A DNA stretch of 64,000 nucleotides, taken from contig JBJEQJ010000040.1 in the NCBI GenBank assembly GCA_051881695.1, positions 7,946 to 71,945 of the forward strand. Reading direction: 5' to 3'. Shown here piece after piece: positions 45,103-52,808 of the stretch (its first letter is position 1; each line of letters begins with the position of its first letter). The position numbers and the translations under genes are program-made. Origin of the DNA: CAYJFG01 sp051881695. Its GTDB lineage: Bacteria; Bacillota; Clostridia; Oscillospirales; Acutalibacteraceae. Under the pieces are notes generated by a model. It had not been told where the DNA came from, made no database searches, and saw nothing but the letters and a program-made list of their open reading frames with translations.

Positions 45103-45693
45103 ATGCTTGAATTTGAAAAAAAAACAGATAAAATTTTTACTATACCAAATATTATTTCCTTTGTCAGAATATTAATTATAATTCCGTTTATTATCTCTTT
45201 TGTCGGCAGGCATTATTATGTTGCGGCAATAATGATTGCGTTATCCGGTCTAAGTGATATGTTTGACGGAATGATCGCAAGAAAATTTAATCAGATAACA
45301 GAGCTTGGAAAAATTCTTGACCCGATTGCAGATAAATTAACTCTTTTGGCAGTTATACTGTGCATCGGTACGCTTGTTCCAAAAATAGTGCCGCTTGTTG
45401 CAGTGCTTGTGTTGAAAGACGTTTTAATGCTTTCGGGCGGTGCATATCTTATTAAAAGAAATATCAAGCCGCCTGCCGCAAAGTGGTACGGCAAGCTTGC
45501 AACTGTTGTTTTTTATATTTCAATGGCAACTATTGTAGCGCTGGAAATTGCTACAGGAAGTGCAAGTGATTTCGCAGTGCTTACAACTGTAATTATGCTC
45601 ATTACAACAGCGGTTATGGTTTTTGCGCTGATAAAATATGCGATAATATTTTTCGCTCTTTTAAAGGAGCAGAAAAACAACAACGAAGGTTAA
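45103..45693 (+). CDS. pgsA: CDP-diacylglycerol-glycerol-3-phosphate phosphatidyltransferase
   Basis: This membrane enzyme makes phosphatidylglycerol phosphate. The CDP-alcohol transferase motif is complete: DGMIARKFNQITELGKILD followed by PIAD (DG-2-AR-8-G-3-D-3-D). The product has 196 residues from the ATG at 45103. The GAGAGGAG site is 14 bases away, so a start at TTG 45079 remains possible. Four to six membrane helices. Confidence 0.9.
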   Translation: MLEFEKKTDKIFTIPNIISFVRILIIIPFIISFVGRHYYVAAIMIALSGLSDMFDGMIARKFNQITELGKILDPIADKLTLLAVILCIGTLVPKIVPLVAVLVLKDVLMLSGGAYLIKRNIKPPAAKWYGKLATVVFYISMATIVALEIATGSASDFAVLTTVIMLITTAVMVFALIKYAIIFFALLKEQKNNNEG

Positions 45694-45715
45694 TTAGAAA
45701 AAAGGAGAAAAAATT

Positions 45716-48049
45716 ATGTTATGTTGCAGATGCAAAAAAAGACCGGCAGTCGTTTTTGTAGCCACAAACGCAGAGAGCGACTCTAAGGGTTACTGCCTTA
45801 CCTGTGCTAAGGAGCTTGGGATAAAGCCGGTTACAGATATAATGGAGAAAATGGGTATTTCGGAGGATGACCTTGACGCAGTACAGGAGCAGATGGATTC
45901 TCTTATGGCTATGAGTGAAAACGGAGAGATACCCGGCTTTGCCGAAATGATGGGAGCAGATATGCAGCCATCTGACGATGAAGACGGGGACGAGGACGGC
46001 GCTTTTTCACCGGGCGGAGCGCCTACATTCCCGCTGTTTAAAAACCTTTTTACACAGAATAATCCGGAAGCTTCCGATGCAAAAAATCAATCCGGAAAGC
46101 AAAACAAAAAGAACAGGAAAAACGATAAAGTGCCTAAGCGCAAGCATATTGACGCATACTGCTATGATTTAACAAAAAAAGCACGCTCAGGCAAAATGGA
46201 TGTTGTAATCGGCAGAGATAAGGAAATAGCAAGAGTAATACAAATTCTCTCAAGGCGTTCAAAGAATAACCCTTGCTTAATCGGCGAGCCGGGCGTAGGT
46301 AAAACTGCAATAGCGGAAGGCTTGGCGTTAAGAATTGCACAGGGCAATGTTCCTCAAAGACTTAAAAATAAAGAGGTGCATCTGCTGGATCTGACTGCGC
46401 TTATTGCAGGTACACAGTTCAGGGGTCAGTTTGAAAGCCGTATTAAGGGACTAACCGAAGAGGTTAAAGCGGCAGGCAATATAATACTGTTTATAGACGA
46501 GGTTCATAACCTTGTCGGTACAGGCGATTCCGAGGGAACAATGAACGCCGCAAATATCTTGAAACCATCGCTTTCAAGAGGTGAAATTCAGGTTATCGGT
46601 GCCACCACCTTTAACGAATACAGAAAATATATCGAAAAGGACGCAGCGCTTGAAAGACGTTTCCAGCCTGTTACAATCACAGAACCGTCTATTAAGGATG
46701 CAATAGAGGTTTTAAACGGAGTTAAGGGTTATTACGAGGCACACCACAGAGTAAAGGTTGACGAAATGATAATACGCCGTGCCGTAGTTCTTTCGGAAAG
46801 ATATATTACAGACCGCTTTTTGCCGGACAAGGCGATAGACCTGCTTGATGAGGCGTGCGCCTGTGCAGCGCTGCGTAATAAAAGCATGGAAAAATACGAT
46901 AAGCTCATTGAGGAAAAGAATGCATTACAGCTCAAAAGCGATGAAATATCTGTTGATCCCGAAAATATAGATTACGAGGCACTTGCAAAGGTAAAGGAAG
47001 AGCTTTCAAAGGTTGAAAACAGCATAAAGAGAATAGAGAAAAAAGCCCTAAATTCTCATGTGGAGGAATCCGATATTGCTCACGTTATTGAGCTTTGGAC
47101 AGGTATTCCGGCATCCAGAGTGCAGGAAAACGAGCTTAACAAGCTTGCAGATTTAGAGGAAAAGCTGAAAAAGAGCATAATAGGTCAGGACGAGGCGGTA
47201 GCGGCAGTTTCTGCGGCAATCAGGCGCAGCCGTGTGCAAATTAGCCCCAGAAGAAGACCTGCTTCATTTATTTTCGTAGGACCAACCGGCGTTGGTAAAA
47301 CAGAGCTTGTAAAGGTGCTTTCCGAGGAATTGTTTGATACACCTGAAACACTTATTAGGCTCGATATGTCAGAATTTATGGAAAAACACTCCGTTTCTAA
47401 AATCATAGGAGCGCCTCCGGGATATGTCGGCTATGACGAGGCAGGACAGGTGACGGAAAAGGTAAGAAGACGTCCGTATTCGGTGCTTTTATTTGACGAG
47501 ATTGAAAAGGCGCATCCCGATGTTATGAACATACTTCTGCAAATTCTTGACGAAGGAAAACTGACGGATGCTCACGGAAGAAACGTTAATTTTGAAAATA
47601 CGGTAATTATAATGACGTCAAATGCGGGTAGTAATAAAAAAGAGGGACTTATCGGCTTTGGCAAAACAGAGGGAGAGCTTAAAAAGGAAAAGGCTAAAAA
47701 AGCGCTTTCAGAGTTTTTACGTCCTGAATTTTTAGCACGAATTGACGAGATAATAGTGTTTAATTCTCTTACTGATGATAATCTTGTAGATATAGCAAGG
47801 CTTATGCTCGGCGAATATGTGGCAACTCTTGATGAAAAGGGCATTAAATTCACATTTGACGACAAGGCGGCAAACTTCCTTGCTCAGCAGGCAAAAGGCG
47901 GCGCAAGCGGAGCAAGAGACCTGCGCAATATCATTCGCAAAAAAGCGGAGGATGCTATTGCTTCGGCTATGATCAGTGCAAGAGAGGGAGAGATTACCGC
48001 AATTAATCTTACTGCTTCAGACGATGATATAGTGCTGCAAATACTGTAA
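45716..48049 (+). CDS. clpE: ClpE-type AAA+ unfoldase
   Basis: This 777-residue Clp ATPase has an N-terminal zinc finger (CCRCKK...CLTCAK, Cys pairs about 3-6 and 28-31) typical of ClpE. An acidic linker follows, then the first AAA module (Walker A GEPGVGKTA near 190), a short UVR-like coiled middle domain (about 400-460) and the second module (GPTGVGKTE near 522). It lacks the double Clp-N repeat of ClpC/ClpB. It probably delivers damaged or regulatory proteins to ClpP. No CtsR operator of recognisable form lies upstream; it follows pgsA by 22 bases and has a good AAAGGAG. Confidence 0.92.
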   Translation: MLCCRCKKRPAVVFVATNAESDSKGYCLTCAKELGIKPVTDIMEKMGISEDDLDAVQEQMDSLMAMSENGEIPGFAEMMGADMQPSDDEDGDEDGAFSPGGAPTFPLFKNLFTQNNPEASDAKNQSGKQNKKNRKNDKVPKRKHIDAYCYDLTKKARSGKMDVVIGRDKEIARVIQILSRRSKNNPCLIGEPGVGKTAIAEGLALRIAQGNVPQRLKNKEVHLLDLTALIAGTQFRGQFESRIKGLTEEVKAAGNIILFIDEVHNLVGTGDSEGTMNAANILKPSLSRGEIQVIGATTFNEYRKYIEKDAALERRFQPVTITEPSIKDAIEVLNGVKGYYEAHHRVKVDEMIIRRAVVLSERYITDRFLPDKAIDLLDEACACAALRNKSMEKYDKLIEEKNALQLKSDEISVDPENIDYEALAKVKEELSKVENSIKRIEKKALNSHVEESDIAHVIELWTGIPASRVQENELNKLADLEEKLKKSIIGQDEAVAAVSAAIRRSRVQISPRRRPASFIFVGPTGVGKTELVKVLSEELFDTPETLIRLDMSEFMEKHSVSKIIGAPPGYVGYDEAGQVTEKVRRRPYSVLLFDEIEKAHPDVMNILLQILDEGKLTDAHGRNVNFENTVIIMTSNAGSNKKEGLIGFGKTEGELKKEKAKKALSEFLRPEFLARIDEIIVFNSLTDDNLVDIARLMLGEYVATLDEKGIKFTFDDKAANFLAQQAKGGASGARDLRNIIRKKAEDAIASAMISAREGEITAINLTASDDDIVLQIL

Positions 48050-48124
48050 ATTTAATTGTGCTGACAATTCAAAATTTATAATTTATAATATTGTCTGAGC
48101 AGTGGAAAAATTTATTTTAAATAC

Positions 48125-48167
48125 TTGACAACGCGGCGGATATATGTTAATATAATATCCGTCGCGT
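48125..48167 (+). promoter_or_regulatory. tRNA operon promoter overlapping an inverted repeat
   Basis: TTGACA (48125-48130), a 17-base spacer and TAATAT (48148-48153) lie 32 bases before tRNA-Gly. A 13-base arm (ACGCGGCGGATAT, 48131-48143) and ATATCCGTCGCGT (48155-48167, one mismatch) flank the -10 box symmetrically. The dyad is placed like an operator, because most of it lies upstream of the expected start site. Confidence 0.7.
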
Positions 48168-48184
48168 GAGAGAAGACAAAATCT

Positions 48185-48258
48185 GCGGATGTAGTTTAGT
48201 GGTAGAACTTCAGCCTTCCAAGCTGATCGTGTGGGTTCGATTCCCATCATCCGCTCCA
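48185..48258 (+). tRNA. tRNA-Gly (TCC)
   Basis: Acceptor GCGGATG/CATCCGC pairs 7 bp with T as discriminator and encoded CCA. The anticodon loop CTTCCAA gives TCC; the T-arm GGTTCGATTCC is normal. Confidence 0.97.
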
Positions 48259-48286
48259 TATATTTACCTTTTGTAAATATACTTTT

Positions 48287-48363
48287 GTGCCAATAGCTCA
48301 GCTGGATAGAGCAACTGCCTTCTAAGCAGTAGGTCAGGGGTTCGAGTCCCTTTTGGCACGCCA
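48287..48363 (+). tRNA. tRNA-Arg (TCT)
   Basis: Acceptor GTGCCAA/TTGGCAC, discriminator G, CCA encoded. Anticodon stem ACTGC/GCAGT with loop CTTCTAA gives TCT. Confidence 0.97.
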
Positions 48364-48405
48364 AAATGGTGAGCCGAGCTTTAAAAGCTTTGCGCACCAT
48401 TATAT

Positions 48406-48483
48406 GGTGGGTATAGCTTAGTTGGTTAAAGCGCCAGTTTGTGGCACTGGAGACCGTCGGTTCGAATCCGACTATCCACCCCA
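48406..48483 (+). tRNA. tRNA-His (GTG)
   Basis: Acceptor GTGGGTA/TATCCAC plus the extra G at -1 (48406) opposite discriminator C, the histidine identity mark. Anticodon stem CCAGT/ACTGG with loop TTGTGGC gives GTG. CCA encoded. Confidence 0.97.
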
Positions 48484-48486
48484 TAT

Positions 48487-48562
48487 GATCCATTAGCTCA
48501 GTTGGCAGAGCACTTGACTTTTAATCAAGGTGTCCGGAGTTCGAATCTCCGATGGATCACCA
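48487..48562 (+). tRNA. tRNA-Lys (TTT)
   Basis: Acceptor GATCCAT/ATGGATC, discriminator A, CCA encoded. Anticodon stem CTTGA/TCAAG with loop CTTTTAA gives TTT. Only three bases separate it from tRNA-His. Confidence 0.97.
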
Positions 48563-48563
48563 C

Positions 48564-48597
48564 TTAAGCGGACAGGCTGTTGTTCTTGTCCGCTTAA
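48564..48597 (+). terminator. Hairpin after tRNA-Lys
   Basis: TTAAGCGGACA pairs with TGTCCGCTTAA (11 bp) directly after the CCA end. The following sequence is AT-rich, without a clean T-run, so it may be a terminator or a processing signal. Confidence 0.6.
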
Positions 48598-48732
48598 ATT
48601 AAATAACAACGGTAAATAATTAATTATCGGCAAAGCTTTGAAGAAAATCATTCCTTAAATTATTGCTTTTAGGCAAACGCTTATAAGCTTGTTATTCTTT
48701 GTTAATGCCTGCTGATTTTACCGTTTATATAT

Positions 48733-48807
48733 TGGGCTATCGCCAAGCGGTAAGGCAACGGACTTTGACTCCGTCACTCGCTGGTTCAAATCCAGCTAGC
48801 CCAGCCA
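48733..48807 (+). tRNA. tRNA-Gln (TTG)
   Basis: Acceptor TGGGCTA/TAGCCCA, discriminator G, CCA encoded. Anticodon stem ACGGA/TCCGT with loop CTTTGAC gives TTG. It is 170 bases from tRNA-Lys and may have its own promoter, though I see no clear one. Confidence 0.96.
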
Positions 48808-48808
48808 G

Positions 48809-48870
48809 AAGTACAGTGAATTTTATGGTTTATTTTAAATCATAAAATTCGCCATACTTAAAGTTTTTTT
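48809..48870 (+). terminator. Terminator after tRNA-Gln
   Basis: GAATTTTATG pairs with CATAAAATTC, flanked by an outer AAGTA/TACTT pair, followed by AAAG and seven Ts. Confidence 0.78.
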
Positions 48871-49410
48871 CACAGTACAGACTATTCTTTACCTTGCCGA
48901 CAGGTGGGGCAGCGCATTTGCGGTGTAGACCTAAACACAGACGTTTCACAACGATGTGTTACCTCTTTAAATTATTCCGACAGTATTAATCAGGATTTAC
49001 GTTCACTAAATCCTTACCCGGTACCTCGATGGTAGCAACTAAGTGTTGGTTAGTTGGCTCGCTCTTCGGTCCACAAGCGTCTCACGACGTGATGTTAGGA
49101 AACTCTATTTAAAGAGCACTCTGACTGCAAGCGCATCAGAGGTCATCGCGCATTTAATCAGCGTTAACTGCACTGTTATCAAGGTAGTTTGTATTTTTCA
49201 TCTGTACTGCTATTCAATTTGTATCACAAAAAATAATACCCGTGCTCAGGCTGTCACCAAAAGAGTACGAGTATTGACAAATGTATTCCAAATGCGATAC
49301 AATTAATACCGCAATAATGGCGTTCACAAGTCATAGAGTAGGCTTTTACTCTTATGGCGCAAGGCTGTTTATAGTTCCCGCTATTTACAGCCTGTGGGCG
49401 TTATTTTTTA
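48871..49410 (+). ncRNA. Large, highly structured RNA next to tRNA cluster (class unknown)
   Basis: About 540 bases contain no credible gene but many helices: AACACA/TGTGTT with inner CGTT/AACG near 48934-48962, GGATTTA/TAAATCC (48991-49011), CTCTGA/TCAGAG near 49121-49142, long-range AATTTGTATC/GATACAATT and AATACCCGTGCTC/GAGTACGAGTATT (49217-49307), and a closing 10-bp helix GGCGTTCACA/TGTGGGCGTT (49319-49402) followed by ATTTTTT. The last helix needs four G-T pairs that work only on the plus strand. This and the downstream plus-strand terminator argue for plus orientation. A strong minus-strand promoter at 49421-49449 argues the other way. Size and tRNA neighbourhood recall the ornate ROOL/GOLLD RNAs, but I cannot verify membership. 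Confidence 0.55.
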
Positions 49411-49420
49411 TGCTATAATT

Positions 49421-49449
49421 ATTTTATCACAACTGACAGCTTTTGTCAA
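49421..49449 (-). promoter_or_regulatory. Near-consensus minus-strand promoter facing the RNA region
   Basis: On the minus strand TTGACA (49449-49444), a 17-base spacer and TAAAAT (49426-49421). It points into the structured region, so an antisense or alternative transcript is possible. Confidence 0.55.
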
Positions 49450-49504
49450 TTGTATTATAATTTTTTTGTAAATATATTATTTGTTATTTGTTACAAGTAA
49501 TTTT

Positions 49505-49540
49505 AAGGCTACTCTGTAAAGAGTAGCTTTTTATTTTTTT
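49505..49540 (+). terminator. Isolated plus-strand terminator
   Basis: AAGGCTACTCT pairs with AGAGTAGC-TT around GTAA, followed by TTTTTATTTTTTT. No plus-strand gene lies between tRNA-Gln and this site, so it implies a noncoding plus-strand transcript upstream. Confidence 0.8.
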
Positions 49541-49560
49541 ATGTTTCTTTTGAAAGATGC

Positions 49561-49589
49561 TTGACAGATTATGTCAAACGATTTATAAT
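49561..49589 (+). promoter_or_regulatory. Perfect-consensus sigma-A promoter
   Basis: TTGACA, a 17-base spacer and TATAAT, all consensus, 60 bases before the lipoprotein start. Confidence 0.88.
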
Positions 49590-49648
49590 TTTTATATCAA
49601 ATTTTATTAATGCATAGTTTATTGATTTAAAAAGGAGTGCTAATATTT

Positions 49649-50506
49649 ATGAAAACAAAAGTAAAAAACATATCATTATTAATTTTATTTTTAATTGCCG
49701 CACTATTTATTTCCTCCTTTTTTTCTTCCTGTGGGGAGACAACAGAGGAGCTAGACCCTTTTAACGGACTGAAAGTTATCTTTGAAGGTATATCTACGGA
49801 AGGTACAGCAATAATCAATGACACCAACTGCAATAAAATTGTAATGAAATATAATCCAGACGGCTTCCGTGTCTTTCCGGATAAAGATTTAAAAAACGGT
49901 GACGAGGTAGAGGTATACTATGATGGGGACGAAGAAAAAGCAAAAGAAGACGGATATTCATTTACAAGCACAAGTAAAACATTTAAAGTATCAGGACTTA
50001 AAGAAGCTCCGAAAAGTGTTAAAAACCTTGATTTAAGCGAACTCAATAAGAAAATGAGAGAGTATCTTCACTTGTTCTTAAGTAACTACGGTGCAGATTA
50101 TTTCCCGTCTCTTGAACATTTGGCAGTTGAATTTGAAGAACCGTATTATATAGATAGCACTGATTTTGACTATAAAGCAATAAATGAGATTGCTTATTAT
50201 ATAAGCGAAAACGGTAATTCACTAAATAATATTTATGGAACTATATATAAGGTGGATGCAACCATTAAAATAGAGGACAAGGAAAGAACTGCTTCTCTTT
50301 ATTTTATAGTTTGGGTAGATAAACTTTTAACTGATAGCGGAAGGGTGATTGTACCAGATGTTGGGGATGATAATACATTTTCCGATGCTGAGTATATCGT
50401 GCAATCATGTGAAAATCCGGATGAGGCAAAAGACATATTGTTTGAGAATAAAAATCTTTCTGTCGTAAAGGAGAAATGTGTTGTTGAAAAGTTAGAGTAT
50501 AAATAA
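49649..50506 (+). CDS. Hypothetical secreted lipoprotein
   Basis: The ATG at 49649 follows AAAGGAG. This 285-residue protein has a lipoprotein signal with lipobox FSSC near residues 25-28. The mature part has a short Ig-like or beta-rich section (about 35-110), a Lys/Glu-rich linker and a helical/beta domain. It is driven by a perfect promoter, so probably abundant. No family recognised. It lies between the tRNA cluster and the mobile element and may be cargo or host. Confidence 0.75.
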   Translation: MKTKVKNISLLILFLIAALFISSFFSSCGETTEELDPFNGLKVIFEGISTEGTAIINDTNCNKIVMKYNPDGFRVFPDKDLKNGDEVEVYYDGDEEKAKEDGYSFTSTSKTFKVSGLKEAPKSVKNLDLSELNKKMREYLHLFLSNYGADYFPSLEHLAVEFEEPYYIDSTDFDYKAINEIAYYISENGNSLNNIYGTIYKVDATIKIEDKERTASLYFIVWVDKLLTDSGRVIVPDVGDDNTFSDAEYIVQSCENPDEAKDILFENKNLSVVKEKCVVEKLEYK

Positions 50507-50705
50507 TCTTTTAATGAAGTAAGTTAACAGCGAATTTCAATATATTTTAATCACTCCGTCAGGAAGAAAAAAGAGGAATAAAAACAGAATAAAACATTAT
50601 ATTGCACGCTCTGAGTGAAAATATTACACTGCGAGGCGGCGATTTTGAGAGTACAGCAAAAAATGTAAAGGAATGATTTTATGAGGGTATTAAAAAAAGA
50701 GCAAG

Positions 50706-51317
50706 TTGTTAAAGATTAACGAGTTATGCCGGCAGCAGGACGTTGATAGAGCGATGCTAAAAACACTTCTTAATGTTGATACTATAAACGCTGGTTTGCC
50801 GTCTAATATAAAAGGACAAGAATTTGAGTGGTTTCTATATTACTTATTTCTGCACGCAGGATATAAGGTTTATAAATTGTCACAAGAGGGTAGAGATGAT
50901 GATAAAAAGGATTTAATAATAGAACTTGATGGAACTAAAATTGCCATCCAGTCAAAAAATTATAGATTAGACGGCACTAACATCGTGGATAAGGATATAG
51001 TTACAAGTTTTGCCGGTGCTATAGAAGGTGAAGACGATATTAGCTGCGGAGTAGTTATAACAACTCATTTTTTTACCCAGAATGCGATAGAGTGGTGCAA
51101 ACGTAAAGAAGGAAAGCCAATAAAACTCATTGACAGAAAAAAGCTGCCATTGCTGATTGCAAAACTTTATCCTGAGCTATTGGCAGCAGCGTACTACGAA
51201 AAAGATACTGCCGATATGGGAAGATGTAAAAAATGCGGTAGTATAACAATAAACAAAAATAATAAAAAAACAGGTGAAACATTTAAGGGCTGTGTTCGTT
51301 ACCCCAATTGTAAGTAA
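50706..51317 (+). CDS. Mrr-type restriction endonuclease with zinc finger, start frame disturbed
   Basis: The protein has an Mrr-like PD-(D/E)xK nuclease core: KGQEFEWFLYYLF (about 36-48), DLIIEL (about 75-80) and the IQSK catalytic half-motif (about 88-91). A C-terminal four-cysteine finger (CKKCG ... C ... C, about 176-202) resembles topoisomerase zinc fingers. Such enzymes cut foreign or modified DNA. The open frame begins only with TTG at 50706 without a proper ribosome site. A well-placed AAAGGA plus ATG at 50681 enters the wrong frame and stops after 12 codons. Shifting within the seven-A run (50692-50698) joins them. Confidence 0.75.
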   Translation: MLKINELCRQQDVDRAMLKTLLNVDTINAGLPSNIKGQEFEWFLYYLFLHAGYKVYKLSQEGRDDDKKDLIIELDGTKIAIQSKNYRLDGTNIVDKDIVTSFAGAIEGEDDISCGVVITTHFFTQNAIEWCKRKEGKPIKLIDRKKLPLLIAKLYPELLAAAYYEKDTADMGRCKKCGSITINKNNKKTGETFKGCVRYPNCK

Positions 51318-51350
51318 AAGGATACGATATCAAAAACTTCACCCGTTTGA

Positions 51351-51374
51351 AAAGCGGAACCGGTTCCGCTTTTT
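51351..51374 (+). terminator. Perfect palindromic terminator, copy A
   Basis: AAAGCGGAACC/GGTTCCGCTTT is a perfect 22-base palindrome followed by Ts. A near-copy occurs at 62149-62170. It ends the Mrr transcript and separates it from the opposing mobile-element genes. Confidence 0.72.
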
Positions 51375-51398
51375 GTAAATTTATAAACTCGTGTTATC

Positions 51399-51782
51399 TT
51401 ACCTTTCCGCATCCGTTTCCACTGGCATTACAAATAAATCCAGCGGTGATACAGTGAAAACTATCCTGTCTGTAAGCATATACAGATACAAATAATCGCA
51501 GTCGTATACAGTTTTGTCGGTAAATCGCAGAGAATTATTCCGGAGCCAGAAACCGTTAATGTTCAGCCGTCCGTTGGATAGATTTACTTTTTTAAATTCA
51601 TCATCGCCGGCGGTGGGGTGTTTCATCAGATGAATCTGATGCTTAAAATATTTGACATAAAGCGTGTTTTTTATACCGTAATACGCTCGGACACACTCCA
51701 GTAGTTGAACACGACCGGGAGAGCGCAGCGGTACAGGAAGTCCGATAAAGGACTCCGCAGGTAAAGGTAAATTGGTATTCAT
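51399..51782 (-). CDS. Hypothetical mobile-element protein
   Basis: A 127-residue soluble protein with a strong AGGAGG 8-11 bases before its ATG. It is rich in aromatic residues and Leu, ending in a DLFVMPVETDAER-like acidic tail, with no recognised domain. It is the last gene of the leftward mobile-element block, downstream of the replication protein. Confidence 0.65.
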   Translation of the reverse strand: MNTNLPLPAESFIGLPVPLRSPGRVQLLECVRAYYGIKNTLYVKYFKHQIHLMKHPTAGDDEFKKVNLSNGRLNINGFWLRNNSLRFTDKTVYDCDYLYLYMLTDRIVFTVSPLDLFVMPVETDAER

Positions 51783-51944
51783 TTTATCTTAGCCTCCTGA
51801 AATTTGAATTAAAAAAATACCGTCAGAAAGAAAAAAGATGATTGAATTAACAAGCAGGTGTGTGTGCGGTAATCTAAGCTGTTATTAAAGCAATGTCTTA
51901 GTGTGATGATAATGAGCAAAAAGTGTTTAATATTGACAATCTGC

Positions 51945-52796
51945 CTATAAAACTAAACTATCTACTCTATGTATAATTTTAATTCTCTTATTTTTTCTTC
52001 TGGTGGAAATAGTGGGTTCTATATATGACTTCCGTTTTTTAGGACTACCCCTCGATGAAAAAGAAAAACAATTCTTTCTTTTTTGCAAAAACACTTGACA
52101 AGCACCTTTTTTAGATATAGTATAATAAATGTAGTGATTGTGGTGATTGCTACAGTGTTGTTTATTTGCTAAAGAAAAGACTGTTGGGCTCAGCTTCAGT
52201 CTTTTTCTTTTTGTAAATTTCACAGGTAAATGTAAATCAAGAAGCACATAATGGTTGTCCGAATAGCTGTTATCCTGCTTCTTGATTTTTATTTTAGCAA
52301 TCAGATGAAACTGTACAAGCTCCTTTATTGTCTTGATGACAGATGAACGGCTTATCCCAAGCTTGACGGAAATATCGTTATAGCTTTGCCAGCAGGTTTT
52401 TGTCTTCGCTTGAATGCATTTTGCAATGAATAAATACATTCTCATCTGTACCGGTGTAAGTCTGCGTTCAAAAACTTTTCTTGATATATAAAAATACCCC
52501 GTATTTTTGTCTATACGAGGCAAAATGTATATGTAGGTACTTGGATACCCTTTTTGTGTTAATTGACGCTGTGCGCCTAAAATTAAGCCTTTGCGGAGTA
52601 ATTTACCTATGGCATTAGATACAGTATCTGATTTTTTGAATCCGCACTTTTTTGCAAGTGTGGATTGTTTTATTTTTACAGCAACAGCAGTGTGTGAATG
52701 TGTGTACACGCTGTAAAGTGCAGCCAAAACAGTAATTTCTGTGGCGGATAAATCATAATTAAATATATTGTTGCTCAGCTTAAAAGTGTTGTTCAT
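51945..52796 (-). CDS. Winged-helix replication initiator-like protein
   Basis: This 283-residue protein has two consecutive helix-turn-helix-like parts: LSATEITVLAALYS...STLAKKCGFKKSDTVSNAIGKLLRKGLI (about 17-73) and SYNDISVKLGISRSSVIKTIKELVQFHLI (about 137-166). This is the layout of plasmid/ICE replication initiators and related regulators. The last 80 residues are Lys/Arg-rich and low in complexity. An antisense promoter-terminator unit lies inside that part (52095-52213). The function as initiator is inferred from domain type and neighbours. Confidence 0.65.
   Translation of the reverse strand: MNNTFKLSNNIFNYDLSATEITVLAALYSVYTHSHTAVAVKIKQSTLAKKCGFKKSDTVSNAIGKLLRKGLILGAQRQLTQKGYPSTYIYILPRIDKNTGYFYISRKVFERRLTPVQMRMYLFIAKCIQAKTKTCWQSYNDISVKLGISRSSVIKTIKELVQFHLIAKIKIKKQDNSYSDNHYVLLDLHLPVKFTKRKRLKLSPTVFSLANKQHCSNHHNHYIYYTISKKGACQVFLQKRKNCFSFSSRGSPKKRKSYIEPTISTRRKNKRIKIIHRVDSLVL
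52095..52123 (+). promoter_or_regulatory. Antisense promoter within the replication gene
   Basis: TTGACA (52095-52100), a 17-base spacer and TAGTAT (52118-52123). A TATAAT also occurs three bases later. It points opposite to the replication gene. Confidence 0.6.
52131..52213 (+). ncRNA. Candidate antisense RNA against the replication gene
   Basis: Starting after the promoter at 52095-52123, the transcript would be about 80 nt. It contains a small hairpin (GTAG...CTAC, about 52131-52153) and ends in an intrinsic terminator: AAAGAAAAGACTG at 52171-52183 pairs with CAGTCTTTTTCTTT at 52197-52210, then more Ts. It is fully complementary to the mRNA of the replication initiator-like gene. Size, two-hairpin layout and location match antisense copy-control RNAs of Gram-positive plasmids. 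Not verified by transcription data. Confidence 0.6.
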
Positions 52797-52808
52797 CTAT
52801 ATATCTTC

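Noticed and set aside
48083..48493. Minus-strand frame of 136 codons across tRNA genes (contains GFEPTVSS- and GIEPTRSA-like strings)
   Set aside because: It is the antisense of tRNA-Gly, tRNA-Arg and tRNA-His. Such strings are a known false-gene pattern from tRNA clusters.
49043..49306. Plus-strand frame of 87 codons in the structured region
   Set aside because: No ribosome site, atypical composition, and it lies wholly within the helix-rich region read as RNA.
48871..49410. tmRNA, RNase P RNA or 6S RNA as identity of the structured region
   Set aside because: No tmRNA acceptor-like ends or tag frame, and no GAGGAAAGTCC-type RNase P core on either strand. The length is far above 6S RNA.
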